DNA of 64,000 bases. It comes from CAZIGK01 sp964538615 (lineage in GTDB: Bacteria; Pseudomonadota; Alphaproteobacteria; Rickettsiales; RI-342). Below the pieces are notes generated by a model, which searched no databases, was not told the origin of the DNA, and was given only the letters and a program-made list of their open reading frames with translations. The stretch is taken from contig CAZIGK010000001.1 of the NCBI GenBank assembly GCA_964538615.1, forward strand, positions 1-64,000, in the 5' to 3' direction. The position numbers and the translations under genes are program-made. Of this stretch, positions 45,067 through 56,200 are shown one piece after another. Every line of letters starts with the position of its first letter. Positions within the stretch are counted from its first letter, which is position 1.

Positions 45067-45474
45067 TCAGCCGTGAGAGACGCGTTTGCGACTGGCGAGC
45101 ACATCCAGCACGCGGTTGACCAAGTCATCTTTACTGAAGGGTTTGAGTAAGACGTCATCGACATATTTTTGGGCGGCAACCAGCGCCAGATTGGCTGGTA
45201 CATCCATACCACCGCCGGAGATGGCGATAATGGCCGGACGATTTGCACCATAGGTTTTTTGAATATCCTCCAGCACTTCAAAGCCATCTTTTCCGGGCAT
45301 AATAATATCCGTAATGACCATATGGTAGGCATGGCTGCCAATCTTGCGCAGGCCTTCATTACCATCGGTGGCGATATCAACATTGGCGCCTTCGCGCTCC
45401 AGCAAATCACGCACCGAAAGGGCAACCTGAGGGGCATCGTCTATCACCAGAATATGGGTATTGTGTAATTTCAT
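45067..45474 (-). CDS. single-domain response regulator
   Basis: A 135-residue CheY-like receiver: VIDDAPQ acidic pocket, phospho-acceptor D in MVITDIIMPGKDG, and K in LLKPFSKDD. There is no output domain. Its ATG overlaps the stop of the histidine kinase gene (ATGA), so the two formed a coupled pair; with the kinase interrupted, the source of phosphoryl groups is unclear. Confidence 0.93.
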   Translation of the reverse strand: MKLHNTHILVIDDAPQVALSVRDLLEREGANVDIATDGNEGLRKIGSHAYHMVITDIIMPGKDGFEVLEDIQKTYGANRPAIIAISGGGMDVPANLALVAAQKYVDDVLLKPFSKDDLVNRVLDVLASRKRVSHG

Positions 45475-47063
45475 GAAGCAATCTCCGGTATTTGAATTGT
45501 GAACGTGGTGCCTTTGTGTTTTTCTGAAACGCAGGAGATGTTTCCCCCCCAGCTTTTGATAATGCTCTGGACGATCGCCAGTCCCATGCCCGTGCCTTCC
45601 CCTGCCGGTTTGGTCGTGAAAAATGGATCAAAGATTTGGCGTGCAGTTTCCGCGTCCATGCCGTGGCCTGTATCCGTCATCACCAGTTGGAACATATGGG
45701 TAGCATCGGTGGGCATGCGCTTGCGCCTTCGCATGGGTACCCTGCCCCAGCTAATGGATAAGGCGCCACGCTGTTGCATGGCATGCGTGGCATTATTGAC
45801 CAGATTCATCAACACATGTTGCTAACTGCCATCATTGCACCATACCTTGCAGGAGGGAGCCGTGCCAGCCTGTAGTTTCAGTTCTATGCTGCTGGGTAGC
45901 AACGCACGTATGAACACGAATGCTGCGGATGTGGCCTGCATCATATCGGTCGGCTGGTTAAGACGATCATGCTGCCGGGAGTAAATGAGGACATCCTGAA
46001 TAATGGTTGCTGCTTTTTTGGTGTATTGCAACACGTTGCCCAGATAACGGGTTAGGCGTTCATCGGTTTGGGAGAAATCTTCCACTGCCAGTTCCGCATA
46101 GGTCAGCACCGGTTGCAGCAGGTTGTTGACCTCATGCGCTACGCCGCCAGCCATGGCTTGCAGGGATTGTTGTTTATTTTCCTGTAGGGTGCGTTGTTCT
46201 TCCTGCACTCTGTGGGTAATATTTTCGGTGAACATGACCATGCCACCTATTGTCCCATTGGCATCGCGCCAGGGCATGAGATGGTATTGCAGCCATTCGG
46301 ATTCACCTTTATTATTGATGAACTCTTCTCGGTCGCATTCAATGACGTCCCCTTGCAGGGAGCGTTGATGCAGGGCGATCCAATGCGGATGTTGCTGGCG
46401 GATAGTGGGAAAAACATCGTAATGGCTGCGTCCCAGAATATCCTGCTCGATGAGTTGATAATCGGACAACCAACGCTGGCTACAGGCCAGATAGCGCATA
46501 TCCCTATCAAACATCGCCAGAGCCAGCGGCGTGTGGCGGATGAACTGCGAAAAGAGAACATGCTGCTGATGGATTTCCGCTTCCATTTCTTTCTGATGAG
46601 TAATGTCCAGACATTGCAGGACATAGAGCAAAGGCTGGCCTTCAGTGGCATGCAGAATATTCAGGGAAAGTTGCGCCCAGAGAGGATAGCCACGGCGATG
46701 CATGAAACGATATTCTCGCGGACGGCCAGACGTCTGGCATTGGGCGAGCAACTCTCTCCAGAGAAACGGGGGAGCATCATCCGACGGTAGCAAGCGATGG
46801 ATTGACTGCTGCCATAACTCCTCTTGCGTGTAGCCAAAGGTTTGGCTGAAGCTGCTGTTGATATGCTGAATGTGGCCTGCCTGATCCAACAAAGCCAAGG
46901 CCAGCCCCATACGGTGAAAAACCTGTGTATAGAGATGCTCCCCCAGAATACAATTGGCATCGGATAATGCGGTATTCATGACGGTGACAATCTCATCTAT
47001 GTTGCTGTTCTTTGGATGATTATACAAACCGAAGCTTAACAAAGGACTACGGTTACCCTGCAT
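45471..47063 (-). pseudogene. PAS-PAS histidine kinase interrupted by an in-frame TAG
   Basis: The frame encodes two PAS domains (about 35-160 and 165-290), a HisKA domain with the H-box GGVAHEVNNLL (His near residue 310), then at 45822-45824 a TAG stop. The same frame continues with QHVLMNLVNNATHAM (N box), DTGHGMD (G1), GTGMGLAIVQSI (G2) and ends overlapping the response regulator. A single C-to-T change from CAG would explain the stop, because Gln is common at this spot. As read, the kinase lacks its ATP-binding domain. The downstream 115 codons start with ATG 45815 and could be made separately. ATG 47063 is a guess; GTG 47075 is in frame. Confidence 0.85.
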
Positions 47064-47161
47064 GGAACATGCCACCGCAAAGCATGGGGGTTAGCAGGAT
47101 GATGGATATGGGACGAGGGTGTAAAAAGCGTTTGCCAAAGCACGGATCACATGCTAACGAT

Positions 47162-47178
47162 TTATTAACACTTAATAA
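47162..47178. promoter_or_regulatory. AT-rich inverted repeat upstream of pepF
   Basis: TTATTAACACTTAATAA is a perfect 7-3-7 inverted repeat 22 bp before the pepF start. It could be an operator; the regulator is unknown. Confidence 0.35.
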
Positions 47179-47200
47179 CATTTGAACAGGGATGTGAACC

Positions 47201-49195
47201 ATGACAAACGCTTTGCCATTGGCTGCGGAAGCCGCTGATATTGCCGTAAGTGCAACCGATGCTGGCAGCCAATTGCCACGCTGGGATTTATCCAGAGATT
47301 TTTATGCCAGTCCCCGTGACCCTAAACTGGCGCAGGATATTCAGGATGCGCTGGAACAGGTGCGCGCCTTTGAACAAACCTACAAAAGAACCATCATCAA
47401 TCTGAACGGTGATGAAATGGCTGACATGTATGATGCACTGGCACCCATTTACAGTTTGGTGGGGAATATTTACCGCTATTCCAGTTTGCTTGAATCGATT
47501 GACGCAACCAACCCGGATGTACGCTGGATGAGCGGCTGGGTGGGTGAGCAACTGGCACCACTGGGGCAGCATTTGCTGTTTATGACGCTGGAGATGTCCA
47601 AGATTCCACCGGAAGAACTGGAGCGTCGTATGCAGGAGTCTCCGCGGCTGGCTGCGTTTGAATCCACCATTCGGGATCATTTGCAGGGACGGAAATATTT
47701 ACTTTCCGATGATAAAGAGCAACTGTTGGTACAACTGAGCGCCGTTGGCGACAACAGCATTGCCGATTTTCTGGAAGAAGACCGGGTGCGCTGGCGCTAC
47801 GAACTGAATGGTGAAAGCCTGACCGAAACCCAACTGGGCAAATATACCACGGCTGCGGATGAAGCAACCCGTAAAGCCGCTATGGAAGCGCGGTATAAAA
47901 CATTGGAAGACAAAAAGCATTTGCCTGTCGCGGCGATGAATGGCCTGATTCAGGAAATGCGGGTGCGCAATGAGCAGATCCGGGGCTATGACGGGCCGAT
48001 GGCCAGCCGCAATGCAAGCAATCAGGTTGGCGCAACCGAAGTAGAAGCCATGATTGAAGCGGTGAAAGAAAATTATGTGAATGCCTCGCATCGGTATCTG
48101 GCATTGAAGGCCGAACTTCTGGGTAAGGCCGCGGGCGAAAAACTGAATTACTGGGACGAGCCTGCACCGCTGCCAACCGCCAATGGTCAGGAAGTGACCA
48201 TTAGCTGGGAAGAAGCGCGTGATATTGTGCTGGAGACGTTTTACAGTTTTAGTCAGGAATTTGGAGATATTGCCAAAGAATTTTTTGACAATAACTGGAT
48301 AGATGCCGAGCCGCGTGCAGGTAAGCGTGGTGGTGCATTCTCTATGTCCGGCACCAAGACCATGCACCCGTTTGTGCTGGTGAACTATCAGGGTCGGCCA
48401 GATGATGTATCCACTCTGGCGCACGAGCTGGGACACGCCATTCACCAAACGCTGGAAGCGCGCAAACAACATGCTCTGGAATTAGGTACCCCTCTGACAT
48501 TGGCGGAGACCGCCTCTATTTTTGCGGAGGAACTGACGTTCCGTAAACTCATGGAGCGCATCCCCGATGTGGAGGCAAAGATTCGTCTGTTGGCGGATTC
48601 TATTGAAGGGGGATTGGGCACCATTGACCGTCAGACCCAGTATGTAGAGTTTGAACGGCGTATTCATGCTGAGCGTGCAGAACAAGGCCCACTTTCTGCC
48701 GAGCGTTTTGGCGAGATATGGAGCGAGGTGTGGCACGAGCGCACCGGCGGTCAGATAACGCCCATGGAAGGCTTTGAGAATGACTGGACGCGGATTCCAC
48801 ATATTTTCCGCACCCCGTTTTATGTTTATGCCTATACCTTTGGTAACTTGCTGGTAAACGCTTTGATTACCAATTTTGATCAGGCGGCAGATAAAGAGGC
48901 GTTTGTCGCGAAATATACAGAGTTGCTGGCCTCTGGCGGAACCAGACCCTACGAAGAATTGTTGGAAATGTTTGGTCTGGACGCATCTAACAAGCAGTTC
49001 TGGAAAGATGGGTTGGCGGTACTAAACCATAAAATCAGCGAGTTGGAAGTGCTGGTGCAACAGCAACGGGACGCAGCAAAAGCCGAAGCTGCCGCGCCTG
49101 CAAATGACAATGCCGTGACCGTTATTGCCGGCGATGAGGCAACCCGCAGCGATCTTGCTAAAGCAGTAGAACAGCAGGATAGCCGGGCGGCCTAA
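47201..49195 (+). CDS. pepF: oligoendopeptidase F (M3 family)
   Basis: A 664-residue cytoplasmic zinc oligopeptidase. The N-terminal M3 helical region is followed by STLAHELGHAIHQ (HExxH) and the third-ligand helix TLAETASIFAEE. Length and motif spacing match PepF-type enzymes that cut short peptides. The C-terminal 40 residues are Ala-rich and variable. ATG 47201 has CAGGGATG upstream. A terminator follows the stop. Confidence 0.95.
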   Translation: MTNALPLAAEAADIAVSATDAGSQLPRWDLSRDFYASPRDPKLAQDIQDALEQVRAFEQTYKRTIINLNGDEMADMYDALAPIYSLVGNIYRYSSLLESIDATNPDVRWMSGWVGEQLAPLGQHLLFMTLEMSKIPPEELERRMQESPRLAAFESTIRDHLQGRKYLLSDDKEQLLVQLSAVGDNSIADFLEEDRVRWRYELNGESLTETQLGKYTTAADEATRKAAMEARYKTLEDKKHLPVAAMNGLIQEMRVRNEQIRGYDGPMASRNASNQVGATEVEAMIEAVKENYVNASHRYLALKAELLGKAAGEKLNYWDEPAPLPTANGQEVTISWEEARDIVLETFYSFSQEFGDIAKEFFDNNWIDAEPRAGKRGGAFSMSGTKTMHPFVLVNYQGRPDDVSTLAHELGHAIHQTLEARKQHALELGTPLTLAETASIFAEELTFRKLMERIPDVEAKIRLLADSIEGGLGTIDRQTQYVEFERRIHAERAEQGPLSAERFGEIWSEVWHERTGGQITPMEGFENDWTRIPHIFRTPFYVYAYTFGNLLVNALITNFDQAADKEAFVAKYTELLASGGTRPYEELLEMFGLDASNKQFWKDGLAVLNHKISELEVLVQQQRDAAKAEAAAPANDNAVTVIAGDEATRSDLAKAVEQQDSRAA

Positions 49196-49218
49196 GGCGC
49201 AGAAGGATGTGACGAGCG

Positions 49219-49248
49219 AAAGGGCGACATTGCGAGTCGCCCTTTTTC
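49219..49248 (+). terminator. rho-independent terminator of pepF
   Basis: AAAGGGCGAC and GTCGCCCTTT form a 10-bp stem with a 7-base loop, followed by TT. Confidence 0.85.
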
Positions 49249-49340
49249 GTTCCGCATCCAGATGGTGTCGTCAGATAACGCAAGCATCCATCGCATCGCA
49301 AATCAGGCATTTCATCTGAACAGAGTGGCTAAAATCATCT

Positions 49341-49358
49341 CTGTCATAAAAATGTCAT
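49341..49358 (+). promoter_or_regulatory. Pho-box-like direct repeat upstream of ilvB
   Basis: CTGTCATAAAAATGTCAT is two 7-mers (CTGTCAT, ATGTCAT) spaced by AAAA, the layout of a PhoB-binding Pho box. It is 127 bp upstream of the chosen ilvB start. A convincing -10 at the usual distance is not obvious, so function is uncertain. Confidence 0.4.
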
Positions 49359-49484
49359 TTGCTATTTTGCAGTGCAACGATTAACGTCCCCTTCATTCCC
49401 CCCTGATAAGGGAGAACATTGTTAACTTCGGTACCATGTATGGCGGTGGCCTGATGGAAAGCCCGATGAATAATGTGGAGAGAC

Positions 49485-51260
49485 ATGATGACCGACGTAG
49501 CTTCGCCGTCCGCCATGACGGGCGCGGAAATGATTATACGCTCCCTGCTGGACCAGGGCATTGATACGATTTTCGGTTATCCCGGTGGGGCTGTACTGCC
49601 CATCTATGATGCTCTTCACAAGCAAAATGAACTCCGACATATTCTGGTACGTCATGAGCAGGCAGCCGTGCATGCGGCGGAAGGCTATGCGCGTTCGACG
49701 GGTAGGATTGGCGCGGTATTGGTGACATCCGGCCCTGGGGCGACCAACACCATTACCGGTCTGGCTGATGCAATGATGGATTCCATTCCCCTGTTGGTAA
49801 TTACCGGGCAAGTCCCGACCCACATGATTGGTAATGATGCGTTTCAGGAAGCGGATGTGACCGGCATTACCCGCTCTTGCACAAAATACAACTACCTCTG
49901 TACCAAAGTAGCTGACTTGAGCCGCACTATCCATGAAGCGGCGAATATTGCCCGTTCGGGACGTCCGGGACCGGTGTTGGTGGATATTCCAAAAGATGTG
50001 CAGAATGCGCGAGGGGAATATATTAATTTCCGTAATTATCGGCGCCCATCGTACCGGGTGCATTTCGAGCCAGACCGCGCCAAGGTGGAGGAAGCGGTAG
50101 AACTGCTGGCCAATGCACGGCAACCGATTTTCTATATTGGCGGCGGGGTCATTAATGCGGGAAGCAAGGCCAGTGATTTATTGTTTGAGTTAGCCAAAAA
50201 GACCGGTTACCCCGTCACCACGACCCTGATGGGATTGGGTGCCTACCCCGCAGATGATGCGCAATGGGTGGGAATGCCGGGCATGCATGGTTCGCTGGAA
50301 GCGAATCTGGCCATGTATCATTGCGATCTGATGATGAATATCGGGGCGCGCTTCGATGACCGGGTGGTGGGTAATGTGAGCGGTTTTTCCCCCGGATCAA
50401 CTAAGGTGCATGTGGATATTGACCCTTCCTCCATTAATAAGAGCGTACAGGTGGATTTGCCGATTGTGGGAGATGCTGCCCGTGTACTGGAGCTGATGCT
50501 GGATATTTGGGAGGAGCGCGGATTTGAGGTGCAGCACCCGGAGGCTGTGGCCAAGTGGTGGAAAAAAATTGAAAAATGGCAGAGCAAACATTCCTACAGT
50601 TACAAGCAGGAAGGGGAAGCCATTAAGCCCCAATTTGCACTGGATAGCATTAATGCCAAGCTGAAAAGCCGTAACAGCTATGTCACGACCGATGTTGGAC
50701 AACACCAGATGTGGAGTGCGCAGTTTTTCACCTTTAATCAGCCGAAACGGTGGATGACATCCGGCGGGTTGGGCACGATGGGCTATGGCTTACCCGCAGC
50801 CATGGGTGTGCAGGTGGCGCATCCTGACGCTACGGTGGTTTGCATTAGCGGTGATGCCTCCATTATGATGAATATTCAGGAGTTGGCGACCATTGCGCAG
50901 TTTCAGTTGCCTGTCAAATTGTTCATTTTGAACAATGGATATATGGGAATGGTGCGGCAATGGCAGGAATTGTTTCATGGCGAGCGTTACTCCCAGAGCT
51001 ATTTTGATTCTGTGCCGGATTTTGTGAAAATGGCGGAGGCTTTCCGTCTGAAAGGGCTGCGGGCAACCTCAGCCAAAGGGCTGGATGCGCTACTGGATGA
51101 AGCACTGAACGACCCTGGCGCGGTGGTGGTGGATGTGGTGGTAACCGCAGAAGAAAATGTGTACCCGATGATTCCCGCCGGAGCCAATCACAATGAAATT
51201 GTGCTGGGACCGGGCAAGCAGCTGGAACTGAATGAAGAAGAGGGTATGGTGCTGATATAA
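49485..51260 (+). CDS. ilvB: acetolactate synthase large subunit
   Basis: ThDP enzyme for the first common step of branched-chain amino acid synthesis. The 591-residue protein has GYPGGAVLPIYDAL, the catalytic Glu in LVRHEQAAVHAAEGYAR, and the ThDP/Mg motif GDASIMMNIQELATIAQFQ ending in NN. GGAG at 49477-49480 decides between ATG 49473 (too close) and the ATG pair at 49485/49488. It heads ilvB-ilvN-ilvC. Confidence 0.96.
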   Translation: MMTDVASPSAMTGAEMIIRSLLDQGIDTIFGYPGGAVLPIYDALHKQNELRHILVRHEQAAVHAAEGYARSTGRIGAVLVTSGPGATNTITGLADAMMDSIPLLVITGQVPTHMIGNDAFQEADVTGITRSCTKYNYLCTKVADLSRTIHEAANIARSGRPGPVLVDIPKDVQNARGEYINFRNYRRPSYRVHFEPDRAKVEEAVELLANARQPIFYIGGGVINAGSKASDLLFELAKKTGYPVTTTLMGLGAYPADDAQWVGMPGMHGSLEANLAMYHCDLMMNIGARFDDRVVGNVSGFSPGSTKVHVDIDPSSINKSVQVDLPIVGDAARVLELMLDIWEERGFEVQHPEAVAKWWKKIEKWQSKHSYSYKQEGEAIKPQFALDSINAKLKSRNSYVTTDVGQHQMWSAQFFTFNQPKRWMTSGGLGTMGYGLPAAMGVQVAHPDATVVCISGDASIMMNIQELATIAQFQLPVKLFILNNGYMGMVRQWQELFHGERYSQSYFDSVPDFVKMAEAFRLKGLRATSAKGLDALLDEALNDPGAVVVDVVVTAEENVYPMIPAGANHNEIVLGPGKQLELNEEEGMVLI

Positions 51261-51385
51261 TTATTTTTTGTAGTTCCGCATCAACCAGATACGGTGTGAT
51301 ATCTACGCATTCCCGCCCCCTATCTGTTCAGCGACAGACACCTGATTATTGTTTTTACGACTTATGACTGACTGAGATACGTATC

Positions 51386-51925
51386 ATGCCACAACGATCG
51401 ACAAGCAAAGCCATCAAAGCAGAAGCCCCCATGGAACGGCATACCATTTCCCTGTTAGTGGATAATGAATTTGGCGTGCTGGCACGGGTGATTGGGCAAT
51501 TTTCTGGCCGCGGATATAATATTGAAAGCCTGACCGTGGCGCAGGTGAGTGAAGTGCCCAAGCTTTCCCGCATGACCATTGTCACCACTGGTACGCCTGC
51601 CGTGATTGTGCAGATTATGGCATTGCTGGATCGGGTGGTACCGGTGCATAAGGTGCTGGACATGACGTCATCCGGCAAGCATGTAGAGCGCGAGCTGGCA
51701 TTGATTAAAGTCATTGGTAGCGGCGATGAACGGGTAGAAGCCCTGCGGCTGGCCGATGTGTTTCGGGCGCATATTGTGGATGCAACCAATGATTCTTTCA
51801 TTTTTGAAATCACTGGCAGCGCGGAGAAGATTGATACATTCATCGGGCTGATGCAACCGCTGGGGCTGGCGGAAGTCTGCCGGACGGGGGTGGTGGCTAT
51901 TTCGCGGGGGAAGATACTTTTATGA
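51386..51925 (+). CDS. ilvN: acetolactate synthase small (regulatory) subunit
   Basis: The 179-residue regulatory subunit that confers valine feedback inhibition. The ACT domain starts HTISLLVDNEFGVLARVIGQF with GRGYNIESLTVA, and the C-terminal domain follows. The length fits the long IlvH/IlvN type. It is 125 bp downstream of ilvB. Confidence 0.95.
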   Translation: MPQRSTSKAIKAEAPMERHTISLLVDNEFGVLARVIGQFSGRGYNIESLTVAQVSEVPKLSRMTIVTTGTPAVIVQIMALLDRVVPVHKVLDMTSSGKHVERELALIKVIGSGDERVEALRLADVFRAHIVDATNDSFIFEITGSAEKIDTFIGLMQPLGLAEVCRTGVVAISRGKILL

Positions 51926-52061
51926 GCCTTCGTTGCTGCCATCAGATTGCGTCCTTTTGTACAGAATTTTGATACGGAAGGACAGCGGGTCTTCGCTTGG
52001 GCGGAGATGACGAATAATACACGACAACCTTTTGACTTTTCACCTACAGGAGTATCTCTAC

Positions 52062-53081
52062 ATGCAAGTTTTCTACGATAAAGACACCAACTTCGGTCTG
52101 ATTCAGGACAAGAAGATTGCGATTATTGGCTATGGTAGCCAAGGGCATGCACATGCAGCAAACCTGCGCGACAGTGGTGTGAAGGATGTGCGCATTGCGC
52201 TGCGCCCTGGCTCAGCGACGGCTAAAAAAGCACAGTCTGCCGGTTTTGAGGTTCTGGCACCGGCTGAGGCGGCTGCCTGGGCGGACGTGGTGATGGTGTT
52301 GATTCCTGATGAGTTGCAAGCCGATCTGTACCGTGAGCATTTGCATGACAACCTGAAGCAGGGGGCATCGCTGGCGTTTGCCCATGGTCTGGCCATTCAC
52401 TTTGGATTGATTGAACCGCGGGAAGATATCAGCGTATTTATGGTGGCACCGAAAGGTCCCGGCCATACAGTGCGCGGTGAATACCTGAAAGGTGGTGGCG
52501 TGCCTTGCCTGTATGCTGTGCATAAGGATGTATCCGGCCAGACCGAACAACTGGCGCTGGCTTATGCTTCCGGTGTGGGTGGTGGTCGTTCCGGTATCAT
52601 CAAGACCAACTTCCGCGAAGAATGCGAGACCGATTTGTTTGGCGAGCAGGCCGTTCTGTGTGGTGGTGTAAGCGCGCTGGTGAAAGCCGGTTTTGAGACC
52701 TTGGTTGAAGCCGGATATGCACCGGAAATGGCGTACTTTGAGTGTATGCATGAGGTGAAGCTGATTGTGGATTTGATGTATGAAGGCGGTTTGGCCAACA
52801 TGCGCTATTCTATTTCCAACACCGCTGAATATGGGGATTATGTGACGGGGCCACGGGTCGTAACTGCTGAAACCAAAGCGGAAATGAAACGCGTGCTGGA
52901 GGATATTCAATCCGGTCGTTTTGTGCGGGACTGGATGCTGGAAAACAAAGCCGGCTGCCCTAGCCTGAAAGCGACCCGCCGCCGCGAAGCCGAACACCCG
53001 ATTGAAGAAGTGGGGGCAAAATTGCGCGCTATGATGCCGTGGATTGGCAAGAACAAGCTGGTGGATAAAGAAAAGAACTAG
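52062..53081 (+). CDS. ilvC: ketol-acid reductoisomerase
   Basis: NADPH- and Mg-dependent second enzyme of the branched-chain pathway. The 339-residue class I enzyme has IIGYGSQGHAHAANLRDSG, VAPKGPGHTVR, and the metal ligands in EECETDLFGEQAVLCGG. ATG 52062 follows CAGGAG and gives the exact class I length. It is the third gene of the ilv cluster, 136 bp after ilvN. Confidence 0.98.
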   Translation: MQVFYDKDTNFGLIQDKKIAIIGYGSQGHAHAANLRDSGVKDVRIALRPGSATAKKAQSAGFEVLAPAEAAAWADVVMVLIPDELQADLYREHLHDNLKQGASLAFAHGLAIHFGLIEPREDISVFMVAPKGPGHTVRGEYLKGGGVPCLYAVHKDVSGQTEQLALAYASGVGGGRSGIIKTNFREECETDLFGEQAVLCGGVSALVKAGFETLVEAGYAPEMAYFECMHEVKLIVDLMYEGGLANMRYSISNTAEYGDYVTGPRVVTAETKAEMKRVLEDIQSGRFVRDWMLENKAGCPSLKATRRREAEHPIEEVGAKLRAMMPWIGKNKLVDKEKN

Positions 53082-53117
53082 GTATTCTATGTAACCAATT
53101 ATTTTTTAATCTTTATG

Positions 53118-53152
53118 CGCCGGAAAGTTTGAAGCTTTCCGGCGTATTTTTG
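53118..53152 (+). terminator. rho-independent terminator of ilvC
   Basis: CGCCGGAAAG and CTTTCCGGCG form a 10-bp stem with a 7-base loop, followed by TATTTTTG. Confidence 0.92.
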
Positions 53153-53226
53153 TTTAGAGAAGTGGCGAGTTTGGAGCAACACATGAGGTTAGCAGGCCGG
53201 TCGGCGCTATGAAGAACCCACTCTCC

Positions 53227-56200
53227 TTACAGCCAGACTAATGTCGGCAGGCGGGTCCAGAGGATGCCGGTTTGCACGTGATCGGGTTGCCAGACAGCGT
53301 GCAGCAGTTGGGCATAGTGTTGCATTTGCTGCCGATAATGAGCCGGAATATCTGATGGATTAGAGACATATCCCGTTTTGTAATCAATAATATACAGCGT
53401 TTTTCTTTCCATCCACATGCAATCCACCTGACCATAAAAGGCTTCTCCATTGACGGTACCAATGATGGGGATTTCACGCAGGGCATATCCTTCACGAATG
53501 GCTGTGAGTTCTGGCATGGCAAGAACGGCTTGTACCTCCTGTAGTATTTGGGTGGCATCGGGCATGGAGATACCCTGCTGTTGCAGGTATTGTAGAGCAC
53601 GCGGCGCGTGCTGAGAGGGTGGCAGATCGGGTAGATAATGCAGCAATTCATGCAGTAGGTTGCCACGCGCTTTGCCGATGAGTGCGGATGCTGTCTCCGG
53701 ATTGGTATCTGATGTCCAGAGAGGTGGTTGCAGTTGGCTTTCTTCATGGCGGGAAGGTGAACGGAAACGCAGCGATTCTTCTGCCTCTACCGGATGATGC
53801 AACCATGCAGGCGCACTGACAGGCAACGGGATACTGGGAGCGGGTTGTTTGGCTATGGCATGGGAAGAAGTGTCTCCGGCCAGATGCGGCTCTGTGAAGA
53901 CATATTTGACCGGGGTTGTGGCGGCTTCTCCCCCCTCGTTTGGGGAGGAGGATGGCCAGAGAGAGGGCATGGGTTCCGTGATAGCCCCTAAATGCAGCAT
54001 GGCCTGTTGTAGTTGCGGGTACCATTGCCCTTCCCTCGATGTACCTTTGCCGGAGGCATTGCCCATGATGTAGAGTTCTTCCTCCGCACGGGTGAGGGCA
54101 ACATAGAGCAGGCGTTGCGACTCTTGCTGGCTAGCCGCCTTGCGCATCTCTGCGGCATCGCGCTCCCATTGGCAGCGTTCTTCGCTGGAGTGTCCCCAGA
54201 CCATCAGCGGGGAGTCATCCGCTTGCAGGCGAGTGATAAAGGGAGGTTTTTCCGACTGTTCGGTAAAGACGGTATCCGGCAGAATGACGATGGGCGCCTG
54301 TAGCCCCTTGGAGGCATGAACTGTCATGACGCGCACCTGCGTTTTGCCCTCCATCTCCCGTTTGATATCTCCGGCACTGGTTTCCAGCCAGTCCAGCCAT
54401 GCCATCCAGCCTTCGACTCCTTCCATGGCTGCTTGCTCTGTGAGTTGCAGAAAGGCTTGTAGTGGCACTTCAGCGGCGACACTGAGGCGAGCGGTGATGC
54501 GTTGCAGGCCACCTTCCTGCAGAAGCAGGCGGGTATAAAAGGCCAGTGGCGTGTGGGTGGATGCCCAGTCCCGCCACTGTTGCAAGGTGTGGGTGAGGGT
54601 TTGGCTGAGGTTATCCTGCTGCTGTTGCAGATAATGCCATAGGCTTTGGTTAGCCCGGTTGGCGCAGAGTTGATATAACTGTTCTTCCGTGACGCCCTGC
54701 CCTTCCCGAAACAGTGGGCTTTTCAGCAGGCAGGCCAGATGAAAATCATCCCCTGATTGTACCAGCCAGTGCGCCAGTGCCAGCATATCCTGCACGGCGA
54801 TATCTTCCAGCAGGCGGAAGCGATCGGCTCCGGCAACGGGAACCCCCATTTCCGCAAGCAGGCTATTGAGACGATACATCATGGACTTGCGGCTGCGAAA
54901 CAACACCATGATATCCCCCGGTTGGACGGCTCTGCCGGAGGCGGCCAGCAGGCGGGTATCCTGCAACCAGCGGCGAATGGTATCCGCAATATGCCATGCG
55001 AGGTCTTGCTGGAGGTTGCCATAGGTGCGGGGGGGAGGCCAGTGTGTTTCTTTCTCCGGTTTGGGGAAGAGCGGCCAGAGTTCGATGCGGCCGCCATGCT
55101 GCTCTTTTTTCCATTGGTGGCGGCTGATGTCTCCCAGTGCTTGCTGCTGCGTTTCTTCCCGGAAGGTGGCATCCACCAGTTTCAGAATAGGCGGGGTGGA
55201 GCGGTAGGAAAAGCCCATGCTGACGGCTTCAAACCGATGTCCGGCCTGCTGCGCAGCCTGAATTTTCCGTTGATAATACTGTTGCATATCCACAAAATGT
55301 CTGGGTGATGCCCCCTGAAAACCGTAGATGGATTGTTTGCGATCCCCCACCACAAAGAGGGTGCGGCGGCGGTCTGCCAGTTGATGCTGATGGAACTCTT
55401 CCGTCAGGCGTTGAATGAGCTGCCATTGTTCCGGGCTGGTATCCTGTGCTTCATCCACCAGCAGGTGGTCTATACCGCCATCCAGCCGGAACAGCACCCA
55501 ATCCGCCATATCTGCACGATAGAGCAAGTGAAGGGTTTTGTGGATCATGTCTGAAAAATCCAGCGCACCGGCCTGATGTTTCATCTGCTCGTAGGCATGC
55601 CCCAGCAGGCGGGCGGCGTGCATGAGCAGGCGAGTACGCTGCAACAGAGAAAGCCTTTGTCTGGTCTCCAGAAAATGGCGCAGGCGTTGTTGTTCGCGGT
55701 AGATAATCTCCAAATGCTCTGGGTGTTGCCTGCTCCAGTTAAAGCGCTCGAAGCTTCTTGGTTCGCGTGTCTGGGTGAGCAGAGCTTGTTGGTATTGCTC
55801 CAGCAGCTGGGGATTGGCACGTTCATCCTCCGGCGCGTGGAGCCATGCCAGCATCGGTTCTGCGGGTGCTTGCAGCGTTTTTACATCCTGACGCCATGCC
55901 TTTGCAATGGCAATGAGGCTGGAACGGTGGGGTATGGAGGCATCTGCACAGAAGTCCCTGAGCACATGATCGGTCGTCAGTGCTGTTGGGAGACCCAGCT
56001 CTTGTTGCCACAGACTGAGGCGGCGTTCGACCTCGCCCTCTGCCAGCCAGTTGGAACCCAGCGATTGCATGGCCATGAACATGCGGCTGATATGTTCGTA
56101 GAAGCGGCCTTCACTGGTGAGGAACATGAGGAGCCCCGCCATAATTTGCTGGGTTTCCGGCTGGTCGCTTTGTAGGAGCTGTTGCAGCAATTGCCGCTGT

